DNA of 64,000 nucleotides from Amphiduros pacificus (GCA_949316495.1 OX439002.1:7347501-7411500); one strand, 5' to 3'. Positions 19,339 through 34,700 are shown, counted from the first letter of the stretch. Notes: generated by a model not told the origin, from the sequence alone. Made by a program: numbers and translations.

Positions 19339-22300
19339 CCCTCAAAATCCAAATGTTGGAACTTCGAATGCATTTGGACAACCCCCGCCCCCGTCAGCTC
19401 ATCAATTTAGACCAGGAACTGGACCGGGACCTTATGGTAAGTGGTCTAAGGGACAATATCTCTCAAGATTGACCGGCATTGCATTCCTAATGCGCTTTAT
19501 GGAACTTCAATACCCTCTTTGTTTTGAATGAATAATATTTTTTCGAATTCATTTCATCACTCTGTGACACTGTCACCATGCACTGTCACAGGGTCAGATC
19601 CTTGAGTAGTTAACTATGTGGCCAATAGTGACGTCCACAGATTTGTGGGATGCCTAAGAATGATACCTTTTTTGACTGGTGTATTTAATTTTGCATAATC
19701 CTTACATAAACTGTCAATATTTAGTTTCTCCATAGGCCCCCTGCCAATCTCTCTGACCAATGATTAAATATAGTGGAGTTGTACAGTTCTTGTTCTGGTA
19801 AAGTTGTACAGTTCCGATGTGTATTTTTCAATGGAAGAAAAAACAACAACATGAAGATCAGCAATTGACCTATGTACAATCTATTTAATCCATGGTTTCT
19901 CCGAAATGTCAAACATATGATAAATGCTCGTCATTCACTTCCCAACTTTATTTCTGAGTCGCTTAAAATCTTATGAATGCCAATTCAAAGAAATTTTTTT
20001 TAGGCCATGTTAAAAATTTGGGGCAGTTTAAAAACTGTTTTGAAAATAGATATTGCTTGCATTAGATATGACATTGTTCACATTACCGAAAATGGTCAAC
20101 TTCAACTGCAACTCACATACATGAGACTACAATTACATAAAGCAGAAGTGATGGTGAGAAGCTGTTATTTTTAGCCGTTGGCCTGTCATATCAGTGAAGC
20201 ATTGGCCCAAATCCCCAAAAAGAGCTCCGGGCCACCAGGCAAAGTGCTAATGTCAAGGCCTGTTTGGAATTTAGCTGTGTTTGGCCTAATGAAACTAAAA
20301 TGCAAGTTCCATTGCCCAAAGTTTATCTAAATGGTGCACTTGTAATAGGAATGTATGTTCTAGATTTGTCTGGGAAGATGTCCAGTTTTCATGTTCAATA
20401 TTGTTTATGTTTACAGGAGTGCCCCCAATGACAGGACCAGGATCATTCAACAAAGGGCCAGGAATGCCCCCACCTGGCAGTGCTGGATTACCCAATCAAG
20501 GAATGCCAGCCCCACCACAAAATGTGCCAATGTATGGGCAGAGGCCTCCAGGGCCAGGACCAAACATGGGCCCCCCAGTCCCAGGAGGGATAGGAGCCCC
20601 TCCTGGACAGATGATAACCAACAGATCAGTATCTGCTGGCTCAGGCCCTCTGCCCCCACAGACTTCTGTAGCAGGACCCCCCAGTAGCTATCCAAATATG
20701 CCAGCCACATCATCACCTGGACTGATGGGATTACCTCCACACATGATGGGGGAACAAGGTGGTGGCATTCAGAGAAGTAACTCAGCTCCTGTTATGCCAG
20801 CATCATCCTCACCAGGCTTAGTGAATGGTTACCCGACTAGTCAAAGTAGAACCCCTCCAGCAAGCCACTCAAGGTCTACCCCACCCATGGGCCCAGGCCA
20901 GATGAATGGTCCTCCTGCTGGCAAGGTTGGAGCTCCACCATATCCTGGACAGCCAGCTGGAGCACCGCCACGACCAGGCATGATGTCGACAACTAGTGTA
21001 GGACCAGCACCAATGTTTAATCAGCCAGGTATGCCTGGTCCACCCCGACCCATGATGTCACAGCCTGGACCACCCAGACCTCCTATGATGTCACAGCCTG
21101 GCCCACCCAGACCTCCTATGATGTCACAGCCTGGACCACCCAGACCTCCCGTACCCACAATATCACAGCCTGTGCTCCCAGCATCACTGTCTGCACCACT
21201 CCCAATGACAACAAATGGACCAAGTAATTCAAGTCAAGGTAAGTACTAATTTCTGTTATGAGGTGTGTAGATATAAATGAGGTAAAAACAAATTGCTTGA
21301 CTGACATACTTTGGTTATTATTTTTAATATTTCTATTAAAATTTTCCACTTTAATTATAACTTTTTAGACGCTTATCAAAATTATATACCATCAAGGACA
21401 GCTGTCTGTGCTAATTTGAAAAATGTTGAACTTAATGATCCTCATTCAATCACCTACCATAGCTGATGTCAGAACATGAAGAACTATGGAAAAATGCTTG
21501 CTCATATACTGTCAAAGGTGTAATCGACAAAAATAGTACCTTTTGGAAAATTTAATTTTTTTTGCTGTTTTTGAGAATGCCCACATAAATAAATATGTAA
21601 TGATAACTCTGAAAAATAGAAACCAAATCCTATTAATATAAATTATAGGTGTTTCGATCAATGTCAGACAAACTGTTGCTCATTCAGGCTGTATCATTAT
21701 ACCAACTTGCTTGAAGCACATGCTTTATCATTTGTTTGATTATCATAGACTAGAACATTAATAACTGCCTCAAATGACCCTGTAGCCAGTCAATTTGAAC
21801 ATTTTTTTTTCTTCTTAGTTGTTTAATGATTTGCCTCCATTATTTATTCTGAGAAAGCCATCTATGTGAAGTTGAATTGTACACATGTGGTGATCACCGC
21901 TTCATTGTTTCTGTGGACACTTTTAGTAATCGTTTGTTAGCTGTTATCTGATTTGTTGAAATAATTGTCATTGTATCCCACCATTGTCCTGACTGCCATG
22001 ATTGGCCACAGGGCTTGACATACGCACTGGCCCGGTGGCCCGGGGCCACCAGATCCTCTGTTTGGGCCAGTGAATACTCTGTTGTAGTGGCCCAGTTGGG
22101 CAGCCTTATTTTTGGTCTTTTAGTGGCCCAAATTATCTTGATTTTATTATTCTAATCCTTGATAGATATCACAATCAATGCACTTTTGATTAGGATAAGT
22201 AACCCCCAGTCAGACACTAGTTATACAGCCTTATGTACAATGTATCGCACATCTTATTATTCTTAGAAACTTCGGGCCACCACTTCTCATACTCTGGTGG

Positions 22301-25300
22301 CCCAACTGGGCAACCAACATTTTTATCTTTATGTCAAGGCCTGTGGCCAACATACTGGAATGATTGTGTGGCGTTCATAGTATCATTATTAAGATATAAA
22401 CATGTTGACACATTAGATGTGTCGTGTGATGGTCATGCAATCTCAGAATTTCATTTGATTTGTCTTCCATCTTTGAATAAATTAAATGTAAATTCAAATC
22501 TGGCATTTGTTGATTGTGATTGGTTTCCGTTATACCACATGGTACATCTACTAAGTATTAATGCAGAAGATGAGCAGCAAGATTCAAGTTGTGGTCAATA
22601 TGGGTTGCCGAAAAGATTTGGTTATTTTGACCTCAAACAAAGTTTGGTCAGGAATGATCTTAACCCAGTTCTAAATTGTCTGAAGGCTTGACCTAGATTC
22701 ATTCATATTTGCACATATTCATATTTTGCAAATACAGCCAAGCATTGATATGAATATGATCACCAGATATGTGTCTCGTTTTTATTGCTCAATATCAATA
22801 GCTTTAAATAGCATGTTTAGAGATTTGTAGAATTAAATGATACTTTCTGGAAAATAAATAATGGTAGCATGAATTCTAATAGTATTTTAGAAAGCATCTC
22901 TTCTTAAGCATTTGAAAATCATTATTATCTTGTTATATTTTTCATTTTCTATTTCTTACATGGTGTTAATTTTAGACAAAAATATATTCAAGATTAACGA
23001 ACAACACAATACTGTTTATGAGCTAATATCTGTAATACTGTACATGTTATGTACTGAACCATTAACTCATATTTACCACTGGTGTATCATTATAGACCAA
23101 GCACCCATTATTGCTTAAAATATTGTTCATGCAGTTAATTTTAATCATGCCAATTCTATAACTAATTCACACAGAACTTGTGTAGCATTGGACAAATAGA
23201 AAATAGATCTCACTGTGATCATTGGCATTCCTTAAGTAAGCAATAGGCTGTCTGGCTTGTATGTCACAGCATTAACATGTTTAACATTTAACTAGTTATA
23301 GCTGCAAGGTTTTTTTGTTGAGAATGAGGTCATAGATGCACTTATACTTTTATTTGTATGCTTTTCTTGTGTCTTTAATATGTAGGACATGACCCCAAGC
23401 TTCAGCCTGTTCACTGTGGCATACTCTGTGCTATTTATAGCTTGGTTTGGACATGTAAAGGCAAATTCCTAAATTTGTAGTAGAACCAAAATTTTGATAT
23501 TGATCATTTACATTGAATTTTACAAATATTATATTGCTAAGAAATATGTACTTTGGCACCTCAGTTCCCGCCTTGGGTATGTCAGCTTGGCTGAGCACGC
23601 ACAAAATCTAATATATATCCCATTAACATCATCATTTGATCATGCTGTGAATAATCAATGATAAATATTTGACACATCATCTTATTATACAGATTAACAT
23701 AATGAAAAAGAAAGCCTATAATGGTACTATAATGGTACTATAAGGTACTATAATGGTCATGTGATGGGAGTGTGTTATGTTGGGAACCTTGTTGATAAAC
23801 ATGGCCCACAGCACTACACATACATACACATGATATAAACACTCCAGCCAGAGATGACAGGCACCTCCTGCCAGGCTGAGAGGACAAAGGCACCTGCTCT
23901 GTGCTACCTGCCAGGCTGAGAGGACAAAGGCACCTGCTCTGTGCTACATGCCAGGCTGAGAGGACAAAGTCACCTCCTCAGTGCTACCTGCCTGGCTGAG
24001 AGGACAAAGGCACCTACTCTGTGCTACCTGCCAGGCTGAGAGGACAAAGGCACCTCCCCTGTGCTACCTGCCAGGCTGAGAGGACAAAGGCACCTCCTCT
24101 GTGTTACTTGCCAGGCTGAGAGGACAAAGTCACCTCCTCAGTGCTACCTGCCTGGCTGAGAGGACAAAGGCACCTACTCTGTGCTACCTGCCAGGCTGAG
24201 AGGACAAAGGCACCTCCTCAGTGCTACCTGCCAGGCTGAGAGGACAAAGGCACCTGCTCTGTGCTACCTGCCAGGCTGAGAGGACAAAGTCACCTGCTCT
24301 GTGCTACCTGCCAGGCTGAGAGGACAAAGGCACCTGCTCAGTGCTACCTGCCAGGCTGAGAAGACAAAGTCACCTGCTCTGTGCTACCTGCCAGGCTGAG
24401 AGGACAAAGTCACCGGCTCTGTGCTACCTGCCAGGCTGAGAGGACAAAGGCACCTGCTCAGTGCTACCTGCTAGGCTGAGAGGACAAAGGCACCTCCCCT
24501 GTGCTACCTGCCAGGCTGAGAGGACAAAGGCACCTCCTCTGTGTTACTTGCCAGGCTGAGAGGACAAAGTCACCTCCTCAGTGCTACCTGCCTGGCTGAG
24601 AGGACAAAGGCACCTACTCTGTGCTACCTGCCAGGCTGAGAGGACAAAGGCACCTCCTCAGTGCTACCTGCCAGGCTGAGAGGACAAAGGCACCTGCTCT
24701 GTGCTACCTGCCAGGCTGAGAGGACAAAGTCACCTGCTCTGTGCTACCTGCCAGGCTGAGAGGACAAAGGCACCTGCTCAGTGCTACCTGCCAGGCTGAG
24801 AAGACAAAGTCACCTGCTCTGTGCTACCTGCCAGGCTGAGAGGACAAAGTCACCGGCTCTGTGCTACCTGCCAGGCTGAGAGGACAAAGGCACCTCCTCT
24901 GTGTTACTTGCCAGGCTGAGAGGACAAAGGCACCTGCTCAGTGCTACCTGCTAGGCTGAGAGGACAAAGGCACCTGCTCTGTGCTACCTGCCAGGCTGAG
25001 AGTACAAAGGCACCTGCTCAGTGCTACCTGCTAGGCTGAGAGGACAAAGGCACCTGCTCAGTGCTACCTGCTAGGCTGAGAGGACAAAGGCACCTGCTCT
25101 GTGCTACCTGCTAGGCTGAGAGGACAAAGGCACCTGCTCTGTGCTACCTGCCAGGCTGAGAGGACAAAGGCACCTGCTCAGTGCTACCTGCTAGGCTGAG
25201 AGGACAAAGGCACCTGCTCAGTGCTACCTGCTAGGCTGAGAGGACAAAGGCACCTGCTCAGTGCTACCTGCTAGGCTGAGAGGACAAAGGCACCTGCTCA

Positions 25301-25635
25301 GTGCTACCTGCTAGGCTGAGAGGACAAAGGCACCTGCTCTGTGCTACCTGCTAGGCTGAGAGGACAAAGGCACCTGCTCTGTGCTACCTGCCAGGCTGAG
25401 AGGACAAAGGCACCTGCTCAGTGCTACCTGCTAGGCTGAGAGGACAAAGGCACCTGCTCAGTGCTACCTGCTAGGCTGAGAGGACAAAGGCACCTCCTCT
25501 GTCCTACCTGCCAGGCTGAGAGGACAAAGTCACCTGCTCTGTACTATATATATATATTATATTATATTATATTATATATATATATAGTCACCTGCTCTGT
25601 ACTATATATATATATTATATTATATTATATTATAT

Positions 25636-25716
<81 letters not shown>

Positions 25717-28700
25717 TATATTATATTATATTATATATTATATACTATGTTCTCCTTCTCAATACAAGGTTGCCGATCATCCAGGTGAGGTATAAGTAGG
25801 ATTAGTAAGGATTATCATCCCTGGGATTATCATCTAGGGCAAAATGAGGTGTGCTCCATAGGAAGGTCAAATGTCAGTGTGTCTATTTCAGTGTGACAAA
25901 CACTCCAGCCATTTGGTTTTCCAAACAGGCAGCTCTTTGGTGTGATATTTCCCCCTGGTCCACAGATTGGTGGGAAACGGCTCACAATATCCTTACAAAC
26001 ACAGATGAGAGCCAACATTTTGAGAGGCCCTTCTTTACTTCGGAACTTGTTAATAGCTGATCAGTTTTTATAAGTAGGTAATGTTACAGAAAGATAATCT
26101 TCCCAAGACATTCCAGTGTTAACTAGATCTTCCAGAACTTAGGCAAATGGATCATGGGTCGACACCTGCCACACAGGAAACTAAAATGTATCATCTCAGC
26201 AGCAGAAATCTGTTGATGCAAGGGAAAACCAATACATGTTATACAGCAGGACGTGGAGGCAGTACAATGAAGCAGGGATGAGTTATACAAGCATACAGGG
26301 ATAAATGTGCACCTATCTAGATTTATAGCTGGCTCATCTCAAGGCCCATCTATAGCACTAGGGTAGAGTGTGACAATGGTGCTCTTGCTGGCCTACAATA
26401 TCATGAGCAGGGCTCACCACAAGAAAAATATCCAATTTGACAGAGACGTGAGATTGCTTGATTGCTGCGGTAAGTGAGCTGAGCATAAAATTGTAGCATA
26501 GGAGTAATCCTACTTGGCAGTATATCATTACCAGTAAGCAGTTTTATTATATAATTGAGGTTAATATGATAGATGACAGGATCTCATCTCATCTGGGTGG
26601 AGAAAGACTGCCATTGACAGACTTAGCCTTTATCAGAACATATCATATGTTGCATGCTTGGAAAGTGTAACAAGAAAAATTTCTTTAAAAAAGAAAATAT
26701 TCTGTGCTGTTGCCTGTACCCAACTGGTTTCAAAGCAAAAGCTAAAGACTTTTTACAAGTCACAAACTCCTATTTCATCTTTGCACAACTTTTATCAAAC
26801 TTTATTATTGCACATAATGTATATGATTCAGTAAGTTTTTTTGGCATTTAATATGTATAATTAACAAAAAGAAGACATAGAAGAACATTAAATGAGGTCT
26901 AAAAGATGTAGCACATTTGAGTTAGATTTTGTTGTCGAACCGCTCTATGGGAGGAGGGGAGACCTTATAAAGGATCAACTGGGTTAAAAGACTTGCCTAG
27001 TTCCATAAATATTTAAACCAAAGTAAATGATAAATAACACTCATACTAGTTCATCAGAATGGTGAATGGCACTGATACTAGTTCACCAGAATGGTGAATG
27101 GCACTGATACTAGTTCATCAGAATGGTGAATGGCACTGGTACTAGTTCACCAGAATGGTGAATGGCACTGATACTAGTTCACCAGAATGGTGAATGGCAC
27201 TGATACTAGTTCACCAGAATGGTGAATGGCACTGATACTAGTTCATCAGAATGGTGAATGGCACTGATACTAGTTCACCAGAATGGTGAATGGCACTGAT
27301 ACTAGTTCATCAGAATGGTGAATGGCACTGGTACTAGTTCACCAGAATGGTGAATGGCACTGATACTAGTTCACCAGAATGGTGAATGGCACTGATACTA
27401 GTTCACCAGAATGGTGAATGGCACTGATACTAGTTCACCAGAATGGTGAATGGCACTGATACTAGTTCACCAGAATGGTGAATGGCACTGATACTAGTTC
27501 ATCAGAATGGTGAATGGCACTGATACTAGTTCACCAGAATGTTTCAATTATATATAATCAATGACTTGTTGATCATTTCCTAAATATCTTTAATGAACAG
27601 CGTTCATGAAGTCAGAAAATGTAGTGAAAGAAAATTAAATTCATGAATAACAAGTACTCCCATGGCAAATAAACTCAATGACATATAAATTTGAATCATT
27701 TGTATGGCAAAGTTGTCACTTCTGAGTTTGTCAAAGTTGTGATGTCAGCAGCTTTTAAGTGAGCACACCTGAACATACAGACACAGTTGAAATCAATGAT
27801 ATAATAATCAGACATAGTCAAATGCAAACTGCTGTCACATTAGTCTTGTCTCAGTTAGAAATCAATAAGGAAATACATGTTTCTTTTTCAATAGTTTTTG
27901 CAAGAAATGTCAAGTTACCGCTAGAAATCTTAGATCATCATGAATGCAATCCAGTTTTTATTTGTTTTCTTCCAAGTCAAACAAATGCTGCCTATGCTCA
28001 TCAAATAATTCAAGTCATTTAATTTTGTGGGATTTTGCATTTGTTTTTTAGTTAGATAAAATTGGAAATTAGGAATTGATATACAGAATTTGGAGATGAC
28101 ATTTTATATGGAGTTTGTTGACGTTTTCAGTAGGTGGCATTTATTATAAAGGTTCACTGTAATGAGAAAGTGGATACAGTGTGTATATCATATTCGTACT
28201 AAAGAATGAGTCAGAAACCACAGACCCTGCTGATCTTCATAACAAGTTATGTTGAGATGGTACCTAGCCAAACAGTCGGTCAGAGCACCAGCTAATTAGC
28301 ACCAGTTCCTCTGTTGTGATCCAAAGGTTGTGTCAAGGACCTATAACATGACAATTCAGTGAGGCAGCACTATGTCTTCTACAAGTATGTCTCATCACGA
28401 AACAGCTGTCATGAAATGACTGAAATAATGTTGAAAGTGATGTAAAACCCAAAAAAAAAAAAAAAACCTAACTGTTGATTCACGCAAAAGATTTAGAAAA
28501 GTGGCTTATTGATGGTATGCATTTCAGGTTCTGTCAATGGCCTGCCTGTTCCCTTCCACGGCCAAGGCCAGTATTCACATCAACTTGGTGCTACCCCAGA
28601 CAAAAACACCCAAGGCATCACCCCCACTAACTCGGGTAAGTCACTATTAACACCTTCTCCAATCATTCTTAGAACCTGAAATGTTTGTCATTTGAATGCC

Positions 28701-31700
28701 ACAAGTTATTCATGAACTGAGCCCCACATACCAATCAATATTATTGGAGGTGATAGGGTGAGATCTAGCTCAGAATGGGTCTGAAATGACATTTCAATTT
28801 GCAGTTAACTTTATTTACAGTAAAATTAAAGGTTTTATTTTACTGCACATTTTAATCTTAGGAATATGGAAATTTGACGAGGGGAAATTTGGTGTTTCTG
28901 ATTTGCTGCTTTGCTTTACATATTGCTTTACTGGCTTCTTATTTTTAAAATATATAACTAATCCTTTCAGCAAGAATTGCATTCTAATTTGTGATGTAAA
29001 AACATTTACTTATTACAGAGATGTATTTATGGGATTACAACAGATAATTTAACTTGGTGAACTTTGTGTGATTACAGCTCCATCATCCCAGAAGTCATCT
29101 CGCGGTCCATCGCCGATCCCTGGCACAAAATATGATGCCCTGGAGGGACAGTTTACACCATCCCCCCAAGGTAAAGGTCTCACTCAACTTGGCTGCCATT
29201 GTATCAGTAAATGGGACACAGTTGTGATCAATCTATAGGTTAAAGTCTTTTGTATATTAAAACTATATAATGATATCTTAAATAATACATATTTGTTTAT
29301 CAAACTTTCAGCTGGTCCGAAAAGTCCACCAGCGTTTCCTGTTCAAAATATGCCACCACCTCCCATGGGCCAACATGCACCTCCCATGGGCCAACATGCA
29401 CCTCCCATGGGCCAACATGCACCACCCATGGGCCAACATGCACCTCCCATGGGGCAGAACTTACCCCCCATGATGGGCCAAAATTTTCCACCTGTGAGCC
29501 AGCATGTACCCCCCATGGGTCAGAATGTGCCGCCCATGGGTCAAAATGTACCCCCCATGGGTCAGAATGTACCACCTATGGGTCAGAATATGCCTCCTAT
29601 GGGTCAGAATGCCCCGCCCATGGGTCAGAATATGCCTCCCATGGGTCAGAATGCCCCGCCCATGGGTCAGAATATGCCGCCTATGGGAGCTGTCAACCAG
29701 GGCCCAGTGAGTCAACAGCCAGGAGGTATTGCAGGAAGAAGACAGTACCCAACCCAGGTAATATTGTCTGATTCCCAAAGAAAGCAATTTTAGAGATTAA
29801 GTGCCAAACATTTCTGTACAGTTTTCATCATAAAAAATGGGACTGATTTGTGATAAATTAATTCAGTTTGGGAGCAAAGGAAATTATTAATATGTTTCTG
29901 ATAGAGGAGTTACTTGTTTCAGTCATATGGCAATGCACCAGCTGCCCCGCCTTCCTCCATGTCTCAGCCGGCTCCGGGAACCATGCCAGGAATGAATGCT
30001 TCTCCTGCCATGGCAGGGGCTCTACCCGGAGGCCTGCCACAGGGGGCGCCACAGCAGCCCAACCATGCAGGACAAGCTAATAATACACACCCTCTGAGCA
30101 GTAGCTTTAACAACATGAAACTTCAGGTTAGCATAAACAATAATTCTATGTCCAAAAATATAAAGGGAAAGTATGTGATAAGTATGTGATATGAGTGACT
30201 CTGCTGTTATATGTAATAATGATAATGAAGGAAGTGTTCTCCTGAATAGAAAGATAGAAATATGATCTGTAAAGCAAAGGAAAGAAAGTTTAAACTGAAG
30301 GTTACTGTATAAGCAAGAATGCAAGTGTCACAAAAATGGTTATCTTGTCCAGGAAAAAACTGGACTAATAATTTCCTGTGAATGTATTTTTGTAGCCAAT
30401 GGAAGGCCGGACTTTAAATTTATTGCAAGAACGAGCTCTGATCTCACAAGACGGAATAGAGACTGCTCGGCCAAACCTCAACCATGACTTCAAGAAAGTC
30501 AACTGCAGTCCAGAGTAAGTGCTAGAATCCATATCAAATATCAGAAGCAGAAAAAATGATGAAATATATACTCGGCATTACCTATTCAGTCTTAGAAATA
30601 TTGAGTTTTACTGTTGATTAAAGGAAATGATAAATATGTCCATTTTTATTGCAGTGTATTCAGATGTACATTGAACACGATACCACAGACACAGTCGTTA
30701 CTAAACAAATGTAGACTACCTTTAGGAATATTAATACATCCTTTTAAAGACCTCTCAGTAAGTATGCAGTCATGTTATGGAAATGTTTTAGTGGAATTAT
30801 ATGATACATTTTGAATTTATTTGGACTATTTTGCATTTAATTGAAAGATTTAAGCACAGAATATCATGATTTAAAAGGCTTTCTTGCAATAGCTAATGAA
30901 ATTTGGTTGGAGTTGATGTTAAAAAGATGATATCTATTTCAGCAATTGCCTGTGATCCAATCTAACGTGATAGTGCGATGTCGATCATGTAGAACTTACA
31001 TCAACCCATTTGTCACATTTATTGACATGCGGAGGTGGAAGTGTAACCTTTGTTATAGAGTTAATGAATGTAAGTATTTTAAATATGCAAATATCAAAGT
31101 GTGATTCTGTGCAGATCATCAAAATAAGCTTTATATGTATCTCAGAAGATTTTCATTATAAATATTGAACGTAATTAATATGCCAGTCTCACAACCACCA
31201 AGTCGACATTTGCTATTTTATTGCCTCAGTGCCATTTGGTGGCATTAGACCAAAAGTGAACTTTGAAGATGAATGCTCTGACAGAGAAGCTCGCAGTATG
31301 CATACAGTGTTATGTTATAAATTGTTCTGTTTTATTTCATAAAATTGTTGGTCAGTTTTGAATGCAGTCATGAGATTAATTTCTTTGTGCAAATTTACCT
31401 TTGTTTATTATTTGTTTAACTTGTTGGATTAGTTGATTGTATTAGTTTGTAAACGGGTCAGAATATTTTGTTAAACCTTTTGTTGAAACAAATCTATTGA
31501 AGGCAGAAATCATTTGAATCTGTTGTAATCATTTGAATCTGCTGTAATCATTTGACTCTGATGTAATCATTTGACTCTGATGTAATCATTTGACTCTGAT
31601 GTAATCATTTGACTCTGCTGCAGGCAGTAAGCATTTGAGTCTATTGGAGGCAGTAATCATTTGAATTGGTTGTGGGCAGTAATCATAACATATATCACAA

Positions 31701-34700
31701 TAAGTGAATAAATTACACAAAGAACAACACCACAAAGAACAAATGTGAATTATCTTGTCTTTGTTGCAGTACCAGAAGAATTCAACTATGACCCTGTTAG
31801 TAGAACATATGGAGAACCTCAGAGGAGACCAGAAATTAGATCATCTACCATAGAATTTATAGCTTCTTCAGATTATATGGTAAGCCTGCTGACCTTACTT
31901 ACACAGATAGACATAGATATGTGTTACTACATTGAGATATTCACAGATATTGCGTGTTTGTTCTGCATGGAGATATGATATTATATTGAGATATTCACAT
32001 ATATTGCATGGAGATGTGATATTACATTGAGATATTCACAGATATCGTGTGTTTGTTCTGCATGGAGATGTGATATTATATTGAGATATTCACATATATT
32101 GTGTGTTTGTTCTCATGGAGATGTGACATTACATTGAGATATTCACAGATATTGTGTGTTTGTTCTGCATGGAGATGTGATATTACATTGAGATATTCAC
32201 ATATATTGTGTGTTTGTTCTGCACGGAGATGTGATATTATATTGAGATATTCACAGATATCGTGTGTTTGTTCTGCATGGAGCTGTGATATTATATTGAG
32301 ATATTCACATATATTGTGTGTTTGTTCTGCATGGAGATGTGATATTACATTGAGATATTCACATATATTGTGTGTTTGTTCTCATGGAGATGTGACATTA
32401 CATTGAGATATTCACATATATTGTGTGATTGTTCTCATGGAGATGTGACATTACATTGAGATATTCACATATATTGTGTGTTTGTTCTCATGGAGATGTG
32501 ATATTACATTGAGATATTCACATATATTGTGTGTTTGTTCTGCATGGAGATGTGATATTACATTGAGATATTCACATATATTGTGTGTTTGTTCTCATGG
32601 AGATGTGACATTACATTGAGATATTCACATATATTGTGTGATTGTTCTCATGGAGATGTGACATTACATTGAGATATTCACATATATTGTGTGTTTGTTC
32701 TCATGGAGATGTGATATTATATTGAGATATTCACATATATTGTGTGTTTGTTCTGCATGGAGATGTGATATTACATTGAGATATTCACATATATTGTGTG
32801 TTTGTTCTGCATGGAGATGTGATATTATATTGAGATATTCACATGTATTGTGTGTTTGGTCTGCATGGAGGTGTGATATTACATTGAGATATTCACAGAC
32901 ATTGTGTGTTTGCTCTACATGGAGATGTGATATTACATTGAGATGTGATTATATTGCAGTTGCGGCCTCCACAACCAGCAGTTTACCTTTATGTGCTTGA
33001 TGTGTCTTTCAATGCAGTATCAACAGGTAAATTATACATAAACTTCAATCTTTATGAATGTAATGTAACGATTAAGTTTAAATAGACTCAGCAATTGGAA
33101 TATGGAGAGGTTGAGTCATTGTCTCTTTATGATGGTAGACTGGGACAACACACAGTATGATTCTATTTTATCTGAGGTTTCTCTGGGAGAGATTAAAGAC
33201 ATTACATTATTATCAAGGAGCTGTTTTTTTCATGTCCAGGGTACTTGCAAGTGTTCTGTCAGACATTACTGGAAGAACTGGAGCGCATACCCGGTGATTC
33301 CAGAACCCAGATTGGTTTTATCACCTTCGACCGAGCACTGCACTTCTATAATCTGGCCGAGGGATTATCGCAACCACAGATGCTGGTCGTGACTGATATT
33401 GATGGTAAGCATGACCTTGTTTGTACATCTGCCCACTTGGGCAAGCGGTTATATACCTCAAGTATCAGGCTTTGTTAGTTCATACTAGCTGCCCCCATAA
33501 GCAGGCCGGATCAATACTTTCCTCAACTAGTCTTGTTGATTTACCAAAAAGCTCACTTATAATTTCTATTTTCAAATTCTCTGAAGGTGTTGTAATTTTT
33601 TAATTTGAATTGACATCCGCAGTTTTATCTCTAAATATTTTAATTTTCTGAGGTGATGAGTTGAGTTTAATAAACACATTTATATTACTCTCTTCCCTAA
33701 TTGCAGAAGGTAACTTCTATTTTTCTTCACTTCGTGCATGGTAGTTTGCCAGATGTTGTTTGTTGACATTTTCATTATTCGCATGGTTTCTCCTAAAATA
33801 TTCATTGTACATATGCAAGATAAAACGTTTTACTCTTCTCACCAAGAAAATGTATTATTGCCTGTTTTCAGCAGTTTGATTAGAAAAAAATGCTTGTTTA
33901 GAATATTAATATTTAGTCAAGATTAATTGATGTTTGTTATCAATTATCATTATCTAAACACATTGTTACATGTCTAGAACTAGTCTTGGTTTAGATATTT
34001 TATACTATCAACAAGTTAAATCATTTCTTACTCAATATCTTTGGTAATGTTCTACATATCATGGGAATAAGATTTTGTATTAAAAAATATTAAAGTCTCC
34101 TGGAAATGATTATTTAGATTAAAAGTTTTAAATACCTCATGGTTTATTAGTAGCAGCTGGCATGTATTCTAGAATTAGAAAATCTTGTTTAGAGCTTTTT
34201 TTCCTTGTAAAATCAGCATGATACTGTTTTTCACATGCTTATTATCAACAATTAATTTTAACATAAAAATAATAAAGTTACAAAAGTTTCATAATGATAT
34301 TTTAATCTTGATAAAAAATTCATTTGGAAATTTAATTTATTTTATTTTTTTAAATTACAGATGCATTTTTGCCATTGCCTGACAACTTGCTGGTGAATCT
34401 AAATGAAAGCAAAGACCTTGTGATTGATTTGCTGAACCGACTTCCCTCAATGTTTGAGAAAAATATGGAAACAGGAAGTTGCCTGGGTGCCACGTTGCAA
34501 GCCGCATACAAACTAATGGTCAGTATTAGAGGTTAGATGCTACTGGGGTCCTTATTAGAATAACCCTGAAAGATTTCTTATTTTATCTCATGTATGTATA
34601 AAAAAAAAGTTATTATTAATTATGTTGGTATGTATTGCAGAGTAATACAGGAGGGAGAGTGTCGGTGTTCCAGACCCAGTTGCCAACCGTAGGACCAGGA

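Noticed and set aside
22233-22691. 152-codon plus-strand ORF in SEC24 intron 2
   Set aside because: Starts inside the TIR element, has no family resemblance and no splice context; a chance ORF in intron sequence.
23850-25540. CRISPR-like regular repeats
   Set aside because: Units are contiguous with no unique spacers; this is an animal minisatellite. The same holds for the other arrays.
29300-29787. Minus-strand and shifted-frame ORFs over SEC24 exon 5
   Set aside because: Shadows of the 21-bp coding repeat; the SEC24 frame is fixed by splicing to conserved exons.
31229-31300. Extra SEC24 exon after ttgcctcag
   Set aside because: Adding it would interrupt the conserved RVNE-PEEF join; exons 9 and 10 splice in frame without it.
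32101-33000. Plus-strand ORFs with [16 protein letters not shown] repeats
   Set aside because: By-products of the 52-54-bp array in SEC24 intron 10.
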